From positions 1 to 7,381 of the forward strand of contig JAJYOQ010000199.1 of NCBI GenBank assembly GCA_021796135.1: a stretch of DNA of 7,381 nucleotides. Reading direction: 5' to 3'. The DNA comes from Bacteroidota bacterium. GTDB lineage: Bacteria; Bacteroidota; Ignavibacteria; Ignavibacteriales; Ignavibacteriaceae. Made by a program: the position numbers and the translations under genes. This document shows, in pieces, positions 6,000-7,381 of the stretch. The notes beneath the pieces are model-generated. The model ran no database searches, was not told the DNA's origin, and saw nothing but the letters and a program-made list of their open reading frames with translations. Within the stretch, counting starts at the first letter, position 1. Each line of letters starts with the position of its first letter.

Positions 6000-6779
6000 T
6001 TAAACCTTCGTGGCATATATATTTAACTGCAAATTAAAGTCCGGAATTTTATTTGAATTCTCGAGTGCAGAATGAAGGAGGTTTACATTTTCAATATAAT
6101 AACGAAAATTATTAATTGATAGAACATTTAGCAATTTGTCTAGATTCTGAGGCATTCCAATCCAAGAATGATATTCAACAAATATTCTTTTCACTTTTAA
6201 TAAGCTAGCATCACAATCTACAAGAACATCTGTCTCCGCCCCTTCAATATCAATCTTTAAAAGATCAATTTCCTTTTCTAAATCTAAAATATCTTTAAGC
6301 CTAACCGAAGGTATTAGCTTTTTATTTGAAATATTAAAAACCGAACCACCATCAGCACCATCCGAACCGAATTCAACTCCATTATTATTTATCCAAACGG
6401 CCTTGTTAAATATCTCAATATCTCGAAAGCCATTCATCTCTAAATTATTTTTTAGTAATTCTGCGATATTTGAATCTGCTTCAAAAGCCTTTATTTTTGA
6501 TTCAGGATATAATTTTTTAAAATATATACAGCTAATTCCTATATTAGCACCACAATCTATGATTACAGGCTCTCTCTTTTCACTATTGAATTTATATACT
6601 TCTAAGAGAAATATTTCCTTAAATTGAAAAACAAATGAAAGACAATCGACTGCATATATTTTGAAATTTAAAAATCTAACAATCTTTGTTTTTAATCTCG
6701 GATAATTGAAATATCTTCCACGAAGAAATAAATATTGATAATATTCTTTCCTCTTTAATAATTTATCTTTAAATATCAA
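6000..6779 (-). CDS. FkbM-family SAM-dependent methyltransferase
   Basis: 259 residues, about the normal length. The SAM-binding motif I is 'VIIDCGANIGIS' (72-83). 'KAFEADSNIAELLKNNLEMNG' contains the acidic ribose-binding Glu100, 'FNKAVW' (124-129) follows, and 'IDLLKIDIEGAETDVL' (171-186) with 'IFVEYHSW' (199-206) completes the FkbM pattern. FkbM-like enzymes O-methylate sugars or polyketides; in this setting a sugar of the surface polysaccharide is the likely target. It is cytoplasmic. It is the first gene of the minus-strand run and ends 11 nt before the deacetylase. The start is unusual: the open frame begins with TTG (6779-6777) immediately after an in-frame TGA, and no internal ATG occurs before Met115, which is past the SAM motif. 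An ATG at 6783-6781 with AGGG 7 nt before it is out of frame and meets a stop after four codons, so the start may have been damaged by a one-base change. Confidence 0.88.
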   Translation of the reverse strand: MIFKDKLLKRKEYYQYLFLRGRYFNYPRLKTKIVRFLNFKIYAVDCLSFVFQFKEIFLLEVYKFNSEKREPVIIDCGANIGISCIYFKKLYPESKIKAFEADSNIAELLKNNLEMNGFRDIEIFNKAVWINNNGVEFGSDGADGGSVFNISNKKLIPSVRLKDILDLEKEIDLLKIDIEGAETDVLVDCDASLLKVKRIFVEYHSWIGMPQNLDKLLNVLSINNFRYYIENVNLLHSALENSNKIPDFNLQLNIYATKV

Positions 6780-6790
6780 TCATTTGAAGA

Positions 6791-6794
6791 CCCT
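6791..6794 (-). promoter_or_regulatory. Possible ribosome binding site for the FkbM gene
   Basis: AGGG on minus lies 7 nt before an out-of-frame ATG (6783-6781) and 11 nt before the in-frame TTG (6779-6777). The spacing suits the ATG better, which bears on which start was ancestral. It is a short match and could be chance. Confidence 0.3.
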
Positions 6795-6853
6795 AACAAA
6801 TTCTTTCTTATAAATACAAAATAATTATAATTGAATCTTATCTTCTGAGTTGA

Positions 6854-7279
6854 TTTTCTGATTCTTCTACGAATCTTTCCTTAAGTTCTTTTCTGTTTGT
6901 TTTAGATAAAAACCCAGGCGCTTTTAAGGCTTTAAAAATGAGTTACACTGTTGTTAAAAAGAATTGGGGGGCTGTGTCTGATATTGTTTTTATGCCAGCG
7001 GTCCTATTGGTTGCAGCGATTATTATCTCCTTTTTGTTCGAAGTAGCAGGTATTTTTATTCTGTCGCATTTTTTTGCTTTCGTGGCGTTCTTAAAAATAC
7101 TGATGTTTTTTCTAGGGTTTCTTTTTCTTTATCTTTTTATATTTGGGTTTTTAGTGATTATCCTTCCTTATGGGCTCTGCTGTTTAACTGCTGATTATGG
7201 AGATTTAAGCGGGCTGACCCCCCTTGATTTTTCTTCTCAGCCTAATTCAAGCTCCACAACCTTGAATTCAAAAAGATAA
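6854..7279 (+). pseudogene. 5'-truncated integral membrane protein gene
   Basis: The frame is open from just after TGA (6851-6853) to TAA (7277-7279). A 113-residue protein could start at ATG 6938, with AAGG (6926-6929) 8 nt before it. The reading before that ATG, 'LDKNPGAFKALK' running into 'MSYTVVKKNWGAV', looks like the conserved 'D+..G.++AL+.S...+K.NW' loop that precedes membrane helices in several multi-pass DUF families. The coding sequence therefore seems to have begun further upstream and lost its front. After the ATG, residues 17-38 and about 49-80 are strongly hydrophobic, predicting two or three membrane segments, and 'ADYGDLSGLTPLD' follows on the far side. The Ser/Asn-rich tail (99-113) is read through the opposite-strand nuclease fragment and is probably not original. 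I do not recognise the family with certainty. It could still be expressed as a short protein from 6938. Confidence 0.45.
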
Positions 7280-7380
7280 GCTCGATTCTTATAAAAAACA
7301 GCCATATCCAGTTTCCATTTTGAGGTAGAATCTTCCATAACGCACTTTAACCCTATAATTTCGGTCCTGGAAATATCTTT
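7237..7380 (-). pseudogene. Fragment of a PD-(D/E)XK nuclease-domain protein (AAA-ATPase-like / DUF1703 type)
   Basis: A 47-residue frame enters from the right edge and stops at TGA (7239-7237). 'WKLDMAVFYKNRAYLFEFKVVELE' carries the nuclease signature: Asp25 of the fragment, then Glu38-Phe39-Lys40 as the E-x-K part. This matches the C-terminal domain of the abundant Bacteroidota proteins that join an AAA-ATPase-like domain to a PD-(D/E)XK domain (Pfam PF09820 with PF08011, from memory). In those proteins FEFKVVELE is followed by several tens more residues, with an 'ALEQIK..Y' helix and further strands. Here the protein ends two residues after it, so the C-terminus is lost. Its 3' end overlaps the tail of the plus-strand membrane gene by 43 nt. 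The upstream part lies outside the window, so it may be a longer, C-terminally truncated gene rather than a small remnant. Confidence 0.6.
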
Positions 7381-7381
7381 C

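Noticed and set aside
6403..6627. Plus-strand 74-residue open frame opposite the methyltransferase
   Set aside because: It lies entirely antisense to the FkbM motif region and is Ile/Phe/Ser-rich as expected for an antisense reading of AT-rich coding DNA.
6838..6942. A minus-strand open frame reading '..KALKAPGFLSKTNRKELKER..' that looked like the C-terminus of a protein upstream of the FkbM gene
   Set aside because: It is closed by a stop at 6943-6945 and has no start codon. The plus-strand frame over the same bases (LDKNPGAFKALK into MSYTVVKKNW) makes better sense as protein and continues into clear membrane segments, so the minus reading is probably a shadow.

Overview
The window is AT-rich DNA with compact gene packing and few Shine-Dalgarno sequences. 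It carries a lipoprotein with a Cys-Ser-Lys N-terminus and a 'TGxGxIYIYVTWG'-type module. Together these suggest a member of the Bacteroidota/Ignavibacteriota (FCB) group, most likely an uncultured Ignavibacteria-like bacterium. This is inference from gene style; no marker gene is present.

Layout, left to right. (1) 1-417, minus strand: the N-terminal 139 residues of a type III polyketide synthase (chalcone synthase-like), running off the left edge. (2) 418-1023: about 600 bases without a gene, holding a symmetric inverted-repeat element of roughly 335 bp (452-788) built of nested hairpins, then short direct repeats and a small GC-rich hairpin. (3) 1024-2286, plus strand: a solitary family 4-like glycosyltransferase. 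(4) 2374-6779, minus strand: four genes read right to left, an FkbM-type methyltransferase, a NodB-type polysaccharide deacetylase, a second GT4 glycosyltransferase and a lipoprotein with a five-bladed beta-propeller resembling GH43/GH32/GH130 folds. The first three are spaced 11 and 0 nt apart and are probably one transcript. The lipoprotein follows a 69-nt gap that contains a possible Bacteroidota-type promoter. (5) 6854-7381: two decayed, converging gene ends. One is a 5'-truncated membrane-protein gene on plus; the other is a C-terminally truncated PD-(D/E)XK nuclease-domain fragment on minus that enters from the right edge.

The middle of the window reads as part of a cell-surface polysaccharide locus. 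Two glycosyltransferases would add sugars, the deacetylase would trim N- or O-acetyl groups, the FkbM enzyme would O-methylate a sugar, and the outer-membrane-type lipoprotein may bind or process glycan. The locus is bounded on the left by a repeat element and on the right by gene debris, as expected for a variable island.

I do not see a convincing undescribed defence, RNA or mobile system. The items most worth a second look are the nested inverted-repeat element, the collapsed gene junction at the right edge, the possibly damaged start of the FkbM gene and the propeller lipoprotein.
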